Shown here in pieces: positions 1-12,103 of a stretch of DNA of 64,000 nucleotides. This DNA is from Owenia fusiformis. Taxonomy: Eukaryota > Annelida > Polychaeta > Sabellida > Oweniidae. How positions within the stretch are numbered: the first letter of the stretch is position 1; every line of letters starts with the position of its first letter. The position numbers and the translations under genes were made by a program. The notes under the pieces are model-generated. The model searched no databases and was not told the DNA's origin. It worked only from the letters and a program-made list of their open reading frames with translations. The stretch lies in assembly GCA_903813345.2 (NCBI GenBank), contig CAIIXF020000003.1, forward strand, positions 15,822,931-15,886,930. The letters are read 5' to 3'.

Positions 1-535
1 TTCAATACAATGCAATACAATACAGTGCAATACAAAACAATGCTGTGCAATAGAATACAGTACACTGCAGTAAAATACAATGCAGTGCAATAAAATACAA
101 TGCAGTGTAATAAAATGCAGTGTAATTCAAGACAATGCAATACAATACTGTGCAATACAATACAGTGTAATATAATACAATGCAGTGCACTGCAATGCAA
201 TGCAATACAATATGGTGCAGTGCAATATATTGCAGTGCAATTCAAAACAATGCAGTGTAATACAATGCAGTGCAACACAATGTGGTACAGTGCAATACAT
301 TATAATGCAGTGCAATACAATACAATGCAGCGCAATACAATGTAGTATACTGCAGTACAATACAATGCAGTGCAATAAAGTACAATGCAGTGCAATATAA
401 TTTAATACAGTGCAATACAGTACAATATAATGCAATAGAATACAATGCAGTGCAATACAATAAAATGCAGTACAATACAATACAATGATGTGCTATACAA
501 TACAATACAATGCAATGAAATGCAATTCAATGCTA
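1..535. repeat. Degenerate pentanucleotide satellite (TRCAR)n
   Basis: Almost every 5-base step is T-R-C-A-R: TACAA, TGCAA, TACAG or TGCAG, with occasional point changes. The array starts before the window and ends near 535. Variation is concentrated at the second and fifth bases and is nearly always A/G. Open frames on both strands here translate to Cys/Met/Asn/Gln or Cys/Ile/Leu/Tyr low-complexity peptides and are by-products of the repeat. A perfect form of the same pentamer, on the other strand, recurs at 36918-36963. Confidence 0.9.
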
Positions 536-733
536 TGAATGTACACCTTCTACAGTCAAATAAACACAGATAAAATTGTAATAGTATGTTAGTGTATGGA
601 GTTTGAAGTGGGTGGGGGATACAATTACCAGTCTGCTGATTGATGACTTAATAACTTAGAAAAGATCTCCTAGCTTTTAACAGGTGGCACTTATGTCTAC
701 CTTATGTTCTTGAACAATCTCGTCTAAGAATAC

Positions 734-923
734 AGACCCGTATCCTGGATTAACCTGGGGGAGTGGTTTTACCAAGGGGGAAATTTTGCCAAGAGGGGGG
801 AGCTTTTTGACAGTTATGGCAAAAAAATCATGCGAAAAGTGCTAAGAATGGTGAAAAACTGCATGATTTTGAACGAATATTTGGCAAGGGGGAGGGGGGT
901 GAGGCCCCTGGCTACGGCCATGG
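734..923 (+). repeat. Dispersed repeat with GGGGG tracts and 'GGCTACGG' end
   Basis: This segment shares the core GGCAAAAAAATCATGCGAAA, an AATGGTGAAAAACTGCATG stretch, G runs and a terminal CCTGGCTACGG with 34740-34912 (opposite strand) and 42340-42490. It is non-coding and looks like an old mobile-element family with homopolymer G/C tracts. Class unknown. Confidence 0.6.
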
Positions 924-1287
924 AATACATATAGGAACTTTCCTTCTCCCAGAAGAAATGGTATACAGGTATTACATCAATCATTCTGGTATTTTGTATA
1001 CGAAGGTCTGTAGTTACTTTATTGAAAGATGGCAGTGTACACTGTGTATTACCATTTTGAAGTCAGTTTGACTTTATAATTCTGCGCACTATAATCTGTA
1101 ATTCTCATAGATATCCTCTCTAGAGGCATCACTGTGATCCAAAATTACAATTTCGCAGGTCAAGTCTGCAGTCTTTCGAAAAAAGTTGAATTCGTTGTGC
1201 TACCCTTTCTTGTTGGGCATTTATTAACAGAAAACTATAATTACATCGCGCCAGCATATACAAGCTTCAGCGCGATATTTTGAGTGT

Positions 1288-1465
1288 GTTAATAAATAAA
1301 GTGCGCAGAAATCGATCTTACTGGGCCGCGGTGTGCGATATCACTCATAAACAATTTTTAATTGCGCACTGAATGAATTACAGGGGGCGCGTTGTGCAAA
1401 GTGAATTAAATAAATAAAGTGCGCAGAAATCTATCTGACTGGGCCGCGGTGTGTGATATCACTCC
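1288..1465. repeat. Short direct repeat pair around GTGCGCAGAAATC
   Basis: A segment of about 60 bp containing AAATAAAGTGCGCAGAAATC and GGGCCGCGGTGTG occurs near 1290-1350 and again near 1403-1465 with a few changes. It is the only clearly patterned part of 924-2245. No coding exon was seen in the rest of that stretch. Confidence 0.5.
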
Positions 1466-2247
1466 CAAGTTAAAACTCCATTGAATTTTAAATTCTGCGG
1501 TATATCCCCTTTCGCTTTCCGTAATATATCCATTTGAAGCTCAGTTCCGGACTTTGGGGTTGAATATTTGCATGATTGATAATTTGCGTTCGTTTTTTGG
1601 TAGTCAACATCACTCTTATTTGGCGGATTTATGACCGCTATTTGAGATGGATTCAAGGGAGGGATAGAAAGTAATGTAATCCATTGTATCATTTATAGCT
1701 CTCTGGGGTAGTTCTTTGAAATATTTAATGTTTTTTCATATATCATTAAGATATATCTTCAGCATCCATCAAATAGTAGATTGGTACATTGCTCTACATA
1801 ATCGTGATAATGTAGAATTATAGATGCAGGCTTTCTTTTTATTGGGTGTAATGAGCCAATGCTAAATAGTATTCTCTAGTATTATAAGTTCAAGCTATTC
1901 GTACATATATTCAGACATTGGGGTGTTTCTTGACGTTGACACAAGAGTTCTTTACTAAAACCATGTAAACGCATCTTGTGTATTTTTTATTTTGATAAAA
2001 ACTGTATCAAAAAATAGTTCTTCAAAGTTTTATTAAAAGCTCATTAAGAATTTCTGAAAAAGCAAAGGAAAATACCTGTGTATCTTAGAAAATGGGAGTA
2101 ATCGAATGTTTGGTTATTTCTATTCATTAACAATGTGGACTGCATCAGATATTACATGAGCTTAATGAAAATTACTAAATAAATACATCAGTTCTTAATA
2201 TCAAAGCCTTAATGACGTAAGTAGATAAAAACTTAAGGTTAATATTA

Positions 2248-3300
2248 CAAGAGTCGATCCAGATATTCTGATAAAAATGCTCTCATTTCTTTATTTTTGG
2301 AAGTTATTACTTGTAATTTGGACAGACAAAACATAATTCATTTTGGCAAAAGATATAAAAATATAAATTTGATTGGCCTTCATAACTCTCCTCACGGGAA
2401 AATTTTTCGTTGCCATGGTAACAGCACCTGGGACAGTAAAACTAAAATAAAAGTTTCACTACAAAATCAATAGTCTCACAGACTGATTAAATCAACTATT
2501 ATGTCCTTTATATACGCATGCTCTCAAAATAATGTCCTTGTGCAGCCACACATCGTCTATGTCTATCAACCCAGCGAGTATATACATCATTGCAGTCAGG
2601 GAAGTTGGTGTGCAGGGAACGCTGACTGCCTGTTTCATCTCATTGACATCATGAAAACGCCTGCCTTTGAGGTCACTCTTCAGTTTCCCAAAAATCAGAA
2701 AATCCAATGGCGCTAAATCAGGGGAATATGGGGGATGACCGAGCAGCTCCATACCCATGCTCTCTCTGATAGCAGTTTGCACACATTCACTTCGATGAGA
2801 TGGGGCATTATCGTGGTGGAGGATGAAGTCTGTCAGATTTTGTACTTCGTGTTTAGCCTTTTTTGCACTTATGCAGTCTGACATTTTGATTTTCACTTTT
2901 GCACACTTTGACAAAACTTGCTCAGGTGATTTGAATTTGGAGCCAGCTTCTATTTGCTCACAATGGACAATTGTCTGTTGTGATGTCATAAAACATTAAT
3001 TGATTGTAGGTGCACCTGCTAAAATGCTAATTTAAGAATATTTGACTCTAAAATGGGTCATAATGGATATAAAAGTATGTAAAGACAAAATATGAAGCGA
3101 CAGAAAAGCTACTTGTCCCAGGTCCCGTTTCCATGGTTACCAATTTTTTACCCTAGCAACGCATTCGTGCCCGTATGTTGACTAAACTTACATATTTTAT
3201 GAGCAATTAAATTATCCTCATTTTGTGCAAGTTTGATGTTATAACTCCCAAAAATAAAAAAATTAGATCATTTTTATCAGAATATCTGGATCGACCCTTG
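2248..3300 (-). mobile_element. Internally deleted mariner (Tc1/mariner) element
   Basis: The element begins CAAGAGTCGATCCAGATATT at 2248 and ends with the matching inverted sequence at 3300. The inverted repeats run about 60 bp, and TA is duplicated on both sides (2246-2247 and 3301-3302), as expected for this superfamily. At 1,053 bp it is shorter than an intact mariner. Confidence 0.9.
2492..2989 (-). pseudogene. Mariner transposase remnant (central region missing)
   Basis: This 165-residue frame carries the C-terminal catalytic part of a mariner transposase: HHDNAPSH, then HPPYSPDLAPLDFLIF and KSDLKGRRF. It is less than half the family's usual length of about 345 residues. The N-terminal 50 or so residues run directly into the DNAPSH block, so most of the DNA-binding region and the first catalytic Asp are gone. 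It is on the minus strand inside the terminal inverted repeats. It cannot encode an active enzyme by itself, although the inverted repeats could still be used in trans. Confidence 0.85.
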
Positions 3301-3302
3301 TA

Positions 3303-4398
3303 TATGCATTTCATTGGCACTTACTTTTAAGGATGCCGGGTAAACAACTTTGATTACATTATTTCTTTTTGTATTCAACTTTTTTTTCTTTTAAATGGGA
3401 TAGCACAAAAGAGTACAAATGAGGGTGACCCACGAACATTTCCTTCTGTATTTCTCAGTACCCTTTTGATAATTTTAAATACTAAGTATCTCACAATAAT
3501 AAAAGTGTTGAAAAGTTCTGTTAGAAACAAGGAAGATATTTTACCTGAGCATGACAATGTCAATAGTGTAAACCTTTGTGTCTGCAAACTACAATTTGGA
3601 AATTCCAGGGAACAGGTGAATAATTATTTAGGAACTTCCTGGTTACATTTTTATTTTAGACACCATTTTGTTGTTGATCTGGATCATTCTAACAATAACG
3701 TTGCGTGCCGATGGTTCTGCTTTTCCATTTATGTAAAGATCCAGGTAAATATAAATTATTTCTTAAAATTATTTTAGAAAATACTTCTAGTTTAACTTCG
3801 TGAATATCAATAGTCTTAACATTGCGGGCTGTTTGGTCAAAAGAACAATTAAATTACTGCTTCCGCAGTAAACTTGTAAACATACGATGTGTAATATTAA
3901 ATGTTTAACATCACTTGTACTTTTTAAGTATCTTTGATGATAATTTAAAAACGAAAACCAAATTATGGAGGCAATGTTCATTTCAATCCTCATTTCATTC
4001 AAAATGATATCACAGGGTTCCATTTTATGATTAGATAATTATTGCATTTTTACCCTAAAACGCTAAAGTTTGGTCTAACAACCCTCTGACAGTTAATCAT
4101 ATCTTAATTAGCGTACCAACATTATTGAATTTTTATGACGAGAGACAAATGGAAATAATTATAGGCAATGCACGCATAAACCTATGGGTTATGCTCTGTG
4201 GCCCTATGTTTAAGGTCCGGGAGAATATATATAACTTATATTTATAATTTATATTTTAGTTCTCTTTAATTTTAAATATTTTAATAAATCAAATGACACT
4301 CAATGCTTTATTATTCATAAGTGAATTTCTAACAAGTATTTGTGTCACTAAAAATCATTTTACTTATGTCATATACAGTAACACTAATTTCAACGTGT
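3303..4398. other. AT-rich intergenic stretch, no gene seen
   Basis: Short frames at 3466-3777 and 3787-4023 have no recognisable protein and no convincing splice context. I see no tandem or inverted repeat of note here. Confidence 0.5.
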
Positions 4399-5038
4399 CT
4401 AACCCCCCTATCACACCAAACTAGTTCTTACCCGTTCTTGCAAGTCCTACGAAAACGTAGCTGGACGTACTACGAACGGAACCGTCGTACTTTAATCCTA
4501 CTAGGGACGTTTTAACAACGAGATGAACTGTCTGAGGACGTATTGAGAACGGGGTAAAACTAATTGCAAACGGGTTTAAACTGATTAAGAACGTATTTAA
4601 GACTGCTTATTAACGAGTTAGCAAAAATATAGCTATCAAACCAAACAAGTTGCCACTGCGTTCTTCAAAACTGGTTTTAAACTGTGTGCGAACTGAATGA
4701 ACGTAGCTACAACGTTCTACGGTCTGTTTACGAACTTCATGAACGTTCTCAGACGGGAAGGTGATTTTAGAATTTTGGATCGATTCAAAATTCGATGGCG
4801 ACCATACCGTTCTGTAATCAGGTCATGATGACCTTCTAGACTAAGGGACGCGTTATACGACGTTGCACACCGACGTGGTGCGACCTGAACGAACTGCGAA
4901 TGAGATGGACGTATTGAAGACTGTTTATGAACGAAGAAACTAATTATTTTAGGCATATTTCCCGACCAGAGCCAGATTGAGCCCGTTTTACGACGGCAAG
5001 AACGGGTGAGAACTAGTTTGGTGTGATAGGGGGGTTAG
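4399..5038. mobile_element. Non-autonomous inverted-repeat element, 640 bp
   Basis: The left end reads CTAACCCCCCTATCACACCA and the right end is its inverse, ending at 5038. The match continues inward for about 40 bp through ACTAGTTCT and CCGTTCTTG. The interior is dense in GAACG/ACGTA motifs, like subterminal repeats. No clear target-site duplication was found, so the superfamily is not assigned. It lies 75 bp upstream of the first coding exon of the CILP-like gene, presumably in its promoter or a 5' UTR intron. Confidence 0.75.
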
Positions 5039-5113
5039 GGTTTCGTCCAGGACACTTACATAAAGTATAATATAATACAGAATAGCCTACTTACACATTA
5101 TCAAATTTTCAGA

Positions 5114-8100
5114 ATGTCTTCCAACAGAGGTGGGAACAGTTATGAGGTGCCCTCAACTCCGAACTATAGCGAGGAATCTGCCTATGGTAGTCCTACTGGG
5201 CCTAGAGGAGAACATTTCTACACATACCTTACAGGGGGCAAAGAACCAGTCTATCCAGGTCTGAATGGGAATGAACCTAGACAGGATCTGCCGCCAACAA
5301 TAAGGTAAGACATCATTCAAGATAGAAGGCAGAGTGGTATAACTTCGCATAACTTTAATTCAGAAAAGCCTGAAATTACTTTAAAACTTAAATAGTTCCT
5401 GATTCAATCATTTCAATAAATTAAAATATTGCAAGGTCTTTCCAAAACGGTTTATGAATGACAATAGAAAGAAAGAAGGGATATTGAATTTGATATCGCA
5501 TTGTAACCTGCTTGCGTTTAACAAGTCTTGTTTTGAATAGACTATATTGATGTAAATGGGTTTCTCATGAGATCATCTTAATGTTCACGTTGAACAAATC
5601 CAAAAATAGACAAGCCTTTAAACAAACATTTCGATGATTTTTTGTTTTGTAATCAATTCCAAATCAACATATTTCATAGAAATTCCTTATACTAATGAAC
5701 ATTCAAAACGGATTAAATGAACCAATAAAAAGACCATTTCCATACATATATCATTATTCTTGATATATACTTTTATTTCAGGTATGATAGTTCCACATCA
5801 ACATCAATCTATGCAGAGATTAAAGATCCCTCAAACTTTGCAAAATTGGCCATGATCATAGCATTTGTAGCAGTATGTGTAGTCATTGCTGTTGGAGGTG
5901 CAATTATAGGGATGCACTTTGCGGGATCATTTACAGGTAAGTGTATATAAGAATGCACTATTCAGGATTGCGTTTATATTTAATCTATTGTGTTGTATTA
6001 ATCTTTTGTATTTGTTGAATAATTTCAGACACTCCTGCGACAACCAAAGACCCAAGGCCGACCACAACAACTGCAACTACCGCAGCAATCCATATGACAA
6101 CCAAAGCAAATCCTGTGACATCATCAACGACTCCTACAACAGCAGTAGAAGCTCCTGTAACAGCCACAAGAACTCATGCGACCACCACGACAACTCCTGC
6201 GACAACTCATATGACAGCCAAAATAACTCATACAACTACCACAGCAACTCATGTAACAACCTCAACAACTCCTGTATTTACCACAAAAACTCCTGTAACG
6301 ACCACAACAACGACGACGCCTTCAACAACCTCAACAACAACTACGACGCCACCAACAACGACGACAACTACGACGCCACCATCAACGACGACAACTATGA
6401 CGCCACCAACAACGACGACAACTACGACGGCACCATCAACGACGACAACTACAACGCCACCAACAACGACGCCTTCAACAACAACCTCAACAACTACGAC
6501 GCCACCAACAACTACGACGCCTTCAACAACAACCTCAACAACTACGACGCCACCAACAACGACGACGACAACTACAACGCCACCAACAACGACGACAACC
6601 ACACCTCCTATGGCCACAACAGCCACTGAAATAATTGATGGGAGAGAAGCGAGAATAGGTAAATAAAAATGTATCATTGTTAAAATTAATCCACAGATGA
6701 AATTTCTGTTAGTTCAGTCATTGCAACAAAGATTCTAAGATATACGTTTTTTAGTTGTTTATGGTCTCTGGAGCAGCTGGTCTGTATGGATACAATGCAG
6801 TGTTACTTGTGGAGAAGGGGTACAGAGAAGAACGCGTATATGCCAGAAATCTTCCCCAACTGATGTTGACTGTGATGGTTCAGAGGAGGTCACTAGAGCA
6901 TGCAACAATGGCAGATGCCCAGGTGATTATACACATCTCCTTTCCTTTTCATGAAACAAAACAATGTATTAATAATTTAATAGATGTGACTCGTGCTTTT
7001 TAAATAACAGATAGATGTGTTTGTTGGACTTTTTTCACACATATCTACGAAGAGGCAATACTGTATGCAAATTGCAAAGCATTCAGCAAAATTAATTTTG
7101 TGTTGAGAAAATTAAAATTCTTTTTTTGTTTTTGAAAAATAGGAGAGTGCAGAAAAATGTTTGAGAGAAAAATACGTTTTAAATAGTTGAAATCAATAGT
7201 AAATTTTAGAAACATGATATGCTGTGTTTTAAACATAGACTTGTCAAAATTATTGCCTTATTTTGAGGGTTTATCATTTTTATTAACATATTCAATTTTT
7301 CATACGAAGTGCTAGAACAATGCGTATAAAGTGATGCATTTGATAATCTACAAAAAAAAACATTTGTGCTTATATTGAATTAAAACACCAAAATTAGGGG
7401 GAAAGTTTAAATTTTTAATATTTTTTCTGTTTATTTTGTCAAGATTGCAGCCTGATTTGTCAGACAGGCCAACAACGAAATCAGGACTGCACAGCATGTG
7501 AATGCCCAATGACAACAAGGCACATCAATGTGTACAATACTAAACATGTCCCTCTAGCTGGGGTCCGGGTAGCCTTAAAAGGCGTAGAGTATGAGACTAT
7601 TGGGCTGACCAGTACATCAGGGGCTTTGGAACTGCTTGGACTTTGTGATAATACTGAACTTGTGAGCGAGAAAGAGAAATACATGACCAATGTCACGTCT
7701 ATAGGTGTTGATGATGGAACGTCTTATGAGATCATAATGCAAGCATTAGGCGAGTATTTCTCTACTTTTGTTATTTGACAATTAACATGACAGGATGTCA
7801 CTTAAAAAGTGCAATATTTGTTACAAATCCCAAATGCTTGATATGTCACATCTTGGAGGTGGCAAAAGAACATTTGTTGGGTCTATTGAATGAAATTACT
7901 TTAAAATGAACCAGGACGTAAAGTGAAGAAATGTCAAGTTTCAGACTTATCTAAAGATTGTTGTTGACAAACTTACAACTATTTAATCCTAAGTTGTTGA
8001 CATTAAGAGGTACTTGCAACAAAAGAGCATAAATGAGAAAAAGAACTCAACAAGGAAGCACCGCTGAAAGACACAATGTGTCAAAAACAGTTTGACATCA

Positions 8101-11100
8101 TGTTTCTGAATATCAAATTGCTTTTCTGTGAATGTCAACTATTCCCATAAACAGAAAAAGAGGCCCGGGGACAAGACATTAATTCTTGTGTTTCACCTGG
8201 TCCATAAGACTTTAATACATCGACCGAACATACTATGAACATACTTTTCATGATAAATTAAGATTTTCCAAAGAATAAATTCTTTTAATTTGTAGTCAAA
8301 CAGTAATAGAAGTCAAGGCAAAGCCATCAGATTTTAAAAATCAGATTAAAGGAAGATTTCTTCTTGATCAGAGGCCCTATACATAATAAGCCATCGATTT
8401 ATAAAATATGAACAAAATTCCCCAGACGAGCTGTCAAATAGCTTCTCTCAGATTTGTCAAAGGTTCAAATCCTATATAGCCAACCACCTCATACTTCAAA
8501 TTCTATATTTCAGAGGGAATAGAAGTAACACATCATCCTTTTAGTAAAATTGCCATTGAAGGAGACAGCGTTAACTTTACATGTAAAGCTATTGGAAAAC
8601 CACCACCGGATACATACTCATGGTAAGCCTATTGGTGTATACTTAAAAATGCAACATGTATTTCGCATTATTTGACTACAATACATGTTTCAATTCTATA
8701 AATTATGAGCGTTAATAACGATTAAAAGAATAGACACTTCTCATGAAATTTATTATTCCATGTAAAATAATAAGTTTCTGTGGAATCCCTGAAAAAAGTA
8801 AAACCTTATAAATCATATTCAATTGATCACCGCTTTAGCGTGTTTTTTTTATTTTTGACTTACATTTTTCTTCAATAAGGTATAAGGACGGTAAAGAGAT
8901 AACAGTTCCTGGGAGTAATACGAACACTCTGAGCATACAATCGGTGACAACCAGTGACAGTGCTTCCTACATGTGTCTCGCACAGTCTGACTATAGTGCT
9001 GCCTATTCCAATCCTGCTACACTCCTTGTTAGGGGTAAGGACCAGCAATTCATCTCGTTTTGATTATTACTAGTTTTAGGAATGGAACAACAAAAAAGCA
9101 AATCTATGAACCTTTTTTCCAAATATTATTCATTACAATATCAGAGGCTTTGCCATATTTGTATGTAAAATGTTGACAGCAATATTTCTAAATGTCAATC
9201 CTAGCCTTGCAATCCTAGCTGTATGATCCGATTTAAAAATTTAGATATTTATTAAATATTAAAGATTTAAGATTAATTTTATAAGGATCAAAAAGAGATC
9301 TATATTTTAATCCATGTGACGATTTAGAAAAAAGACAATCAAATGGCAAGCAATGATTTTTACAATTTTGGGGACTTGTCTCAAATTAACTTTTGTATGT
9401 CCTTTACCCCTTAAAGTTTTTTGTTTTTTATACCCTCTAAAGGTTTTTTGGGATATAATTCGCAATAACTTTATTACCAGGGAAGCTTTTTTCATTCTGT
9501 CTTCAGTTTTACATAGGTTAATCAATTACCTTTCAGAATATGTATGCATTATTAATCATGAATGCAGGAAAATATATGTAAACCTTATCATAAGGGTTCA
9601 AGGTAGCACAAAAAGTCATCATGTGATTTACACCTGGTTTGTTTTATCTGTAAAGGAATTGAATTAATTGAAGATTAGATGGAATTTCATGTTGATATAA
9701 TGATTATTTCTGATATAATTATTGCAAAGGATGAGCTCTGGGGTCCAAACGTCATTTAAGGGTTAAATAATTCATTACATTTTCTACTTAACTTTTATTA
9801 TAGATGATGGTGAGAGTTTCTGTAATTCAACACCAATATCACATCTGAAATCACTTCCAAGAGATTGTCCACAAGCTGGTGAAACACCCTACCACTTTGA
9901 TGTTAAGAAATGCCTTGGGAATCCATGCATTAAACGGCCAATAACAGACAAAGAAGAATATTGCTGTGGACCAATCATACAAGAACTGAGGACATTGACA
10001 TGTAGTTCTTACACCATTGACATTGCAGAAACTATTGAGTGTGGTTGTAAGATATGTAACCAAGTTGAGGTAGATGGAAACGTTCTGACATCTGATCCAA
10101 AGGTATATTTGAGTGGCTATGTATATGATGTACTAGACAAAGGTGTACCTCTTAGATTTGGTGAGATTTACCTTTTTGATGAATTAGTAACCCATACAAG
10201 TTTTACAGGTGAATATAAGTTCCTTGTGCCAAAAGATGTATCCCGGCTCGTTATAACTGTAAAGGAGGGCTTTCTAAAATTGAACTTTATTGAAACTACT
10301 AAAACAATTTACATCCCAAATGATTTTACAGGAACTCTCTATAGAGATATCCCTATGCTTAGGAAGAATACAATTGTTGAAATATCTTCTTCTAATATCA
10401 ATACATTAGACCTGGCAAACACAAGCTCAAATGCATCCTTTGCTGAGGTGATCATTCCTGAAGGAGCATTTTATAATAAGGATGGGACAAAGTACAATGG
10501 ACAAGTTCAGGCAAGTGTTACTTTCCTTGATCCAACAGACATTGAAAGCATAGATACAATGCCTGGAGATCTGTCATTCATGGACAGCAATGGACAGACA
10601 GGAAACCTACAGACATTTGGCATGTTTCATATGAGCTTTGAAGATCCTGCTGGAAATGAGCTAAACATCGAAGGTGATGTTGAAATGGCCATAAGTGCAG
10701 AAAGAATTGAAGCAAATGAAACTACAAATGTCAAGCTTTGGTCTCTGAATCCTTCTTCGGGAAGATGGGAGATTGAAGGCTCGTTAAGAAAAGGTCTCTC
10801 TAGAAGAAGGAAGCGAGCTCAATCTCAGTTTCAGAGTGAGTTCTTCATTGGGAACATGAAGATAGTAGGAAGATATTGGTACAATTTTGACAGAGTTAAT
10901 CAAGACTACTGTTTTGTTAATATTAAGGCATATGATAGTGATACGATGACCACACAAATACCCGAAGCATCTACTAATGAACCAACTATAATTGCACGGA
11001 ACAGGGCAGAGACATGGCAGCATATTACAGGCAAACAAAGCTACGTATATTGGTCATTTAACAGTGTTGGATCTGATGGGGATTGTGTATTAACCATGTG

Positions 11101-12103
11101 TGAGGCCAACCACTTCCAAGGTTACCTAATGTTTGATACAGTTGACGGACCACTCCATGGCTCAACTACACTTGGGGGACAGGCAGCTCCTTCAGTGACA
11201 ACTAGAAGGGCAGAGGCTCAACCAGGGGCCACACAACATACGGTGTTAAATACCACAGTAAGCCCGTTGACAACTTCAGGACCTTTATATGACAGTTGGA
11301 AATCAACATGTTATGACCAAGATAGTGCGTATTGTACATTTTGCTCCAATCTTGTTGAAAAGGAACCAACTTGTATTCTATGTGACCGAACTGCCTGTCG
11401 ATATTCATATACACTGGCCTATACCAACTGTATGAATAGTGGACAAGGGAATTCCCATTACAGATTCTACAGACCGGCCAACTCACTCATTGAATATACA
11501 TCATGTAACCGTTTGGTTGATGATTGTCCTGCAGAAAACTCGCTCTATCCATTGGTTTGGTTTCCCGATGCTCCGGCTGATCACTGGGCCTGGTTTATCA
11601 AGGTCAGAGTTGAAGTTTGGAGTAATGGTGCAAACGGTGGAACACTATATCCAGATGAATCAAGGGTGGTTGTATCAAGCTATGGAGGTGAACATACTGA
11701 AACACTGAATAGGCTATTTGGTAGCAGAGAAGATGTGACCGAGGATAGATCTGTTTGCCTGGAATACAAGGGAAGTGGGGACATTATAACATCAACATTT
11801 CAACAGGCTACAGATGAGACTGTCATTAAAGTAATGGCTGGAGGAACAGACTGTGTTTATACTGTTACAGCTGGGCTACAACAATATGCCCAGGGTGAGG
11901 CGGCATTCAAACTACCTGCTGGCACCATACATGCTGGGGGAAGTTCGGGATTATACTTTGATGATGGCTCAAACATGGAGACAGCGCGACGGACAGCGAA
12001 GGCTGCATGTGAATGCAGTGATGCACAACATAGCAGTGTACAGTGTAACAATCCACAACCAACAACAGGGTATGGTATTCTAGTTAAGTGCAGGAGGGCA
12101 TAA
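5114..12103 (+). CDS. CILP-like type II membrane protein (mucin stalk, TSP1, Ig, CILP domain)
   Basis: Eight coding exons join in one frame to give about 1,337 residues: 5114-5304, 5782-5936, 6029-6658, 6755-6922, 7444-7749, 8514-8622, 8880-9034 and 9804-12103 (TAA). The first ATG is one base after a 3' splice site (AG at 5111-5112), so a 5' UTR intron is likely. No N-terminal signal peptide is visible. A hydrophobic helix at residues about 86-108 (exon 2) predicts a cytoplasmic N-terminus. Then come a Thr-rich stalk (116-325), a thrombospondin type 1 repeat with WSSWSVW and CSVTCG (326-381), a Cys-rich region with a carboxypeptidase-regulatory-like beta fold (382-483), an Ig domain split over two exons (FTCKAIG, then [10 protein letters not shown]) and the large CILP C-terminal region in the last exon. 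RRRKR at about 905-909 is a furin-type site, as in vertebrate CILP, which is cleaved into two chains. Vertebrate CILPs are secreted cartilage matrix proteins; the membrane anchor is the main difference. Family assignment is firm, exact function is not. Confidence 0.85.
6029..6658 (+). repeat. Thr-rich mucin-type stalk exon coded by ACN repeats
   Basis: This is exon 3 of the CILP-like gene, 630 nt with a few internal Thr/Pro/Ser repeats such as TTTTTPPTT. It begins at an acceptor (AATTTCAG) and ends at donor GTAAAT, both phase 1, so it keeps frame with its neighbours. The repeats should be heavily O-glycosylated and extend the ectodomain from the membrane. The DNA is a complex ACA/ACG/CCA trinucleotide repeat and probably varies in length between alleles. 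Long frames in the other registers (poly-Asn on plus, poly-Val on minus) are shadows. Confidence 0.85.
7444..7749 (+). CDS. CILP-like gene exon 5, ending at a GC donor
   Basis: The exon starts after AAG at 7441-7443 and reads [11 protein letters not shown] through a carboxypeptidase-regulatory-like stretch ([12 protein letters not shown]) to ...IIMQAL. The only frame-consistent end is after 7749, where the intron starts GCGAGT rather than GT. Joining G to the AG of the next exon (8514) gives Glu and restores the Ig frame. The nearby GTATTT donor would put the next exon into a frame with an early TAG. Confidence 0.75.

Noticed and set aside
2-505. Overlapping open frames of 67-117 codons on both strands
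   Set aside because: They are translations of the TRCAR satellite; its 5-base period with few stop codons keeps several frames open.
4717-4956. 79-codon minus-strand frame
   Set aside because: It lies wholly inside the 4399-5038 inverted-repeat element and has no transposase motif.
5919-6677. Poly-Asn/Asp frame (+) and poly-Val/Gly frame (-) over the mucin exon
   Set aside because: Shadows of the Thr-coding repeat. Only the Thr frame joins the flanking exons.
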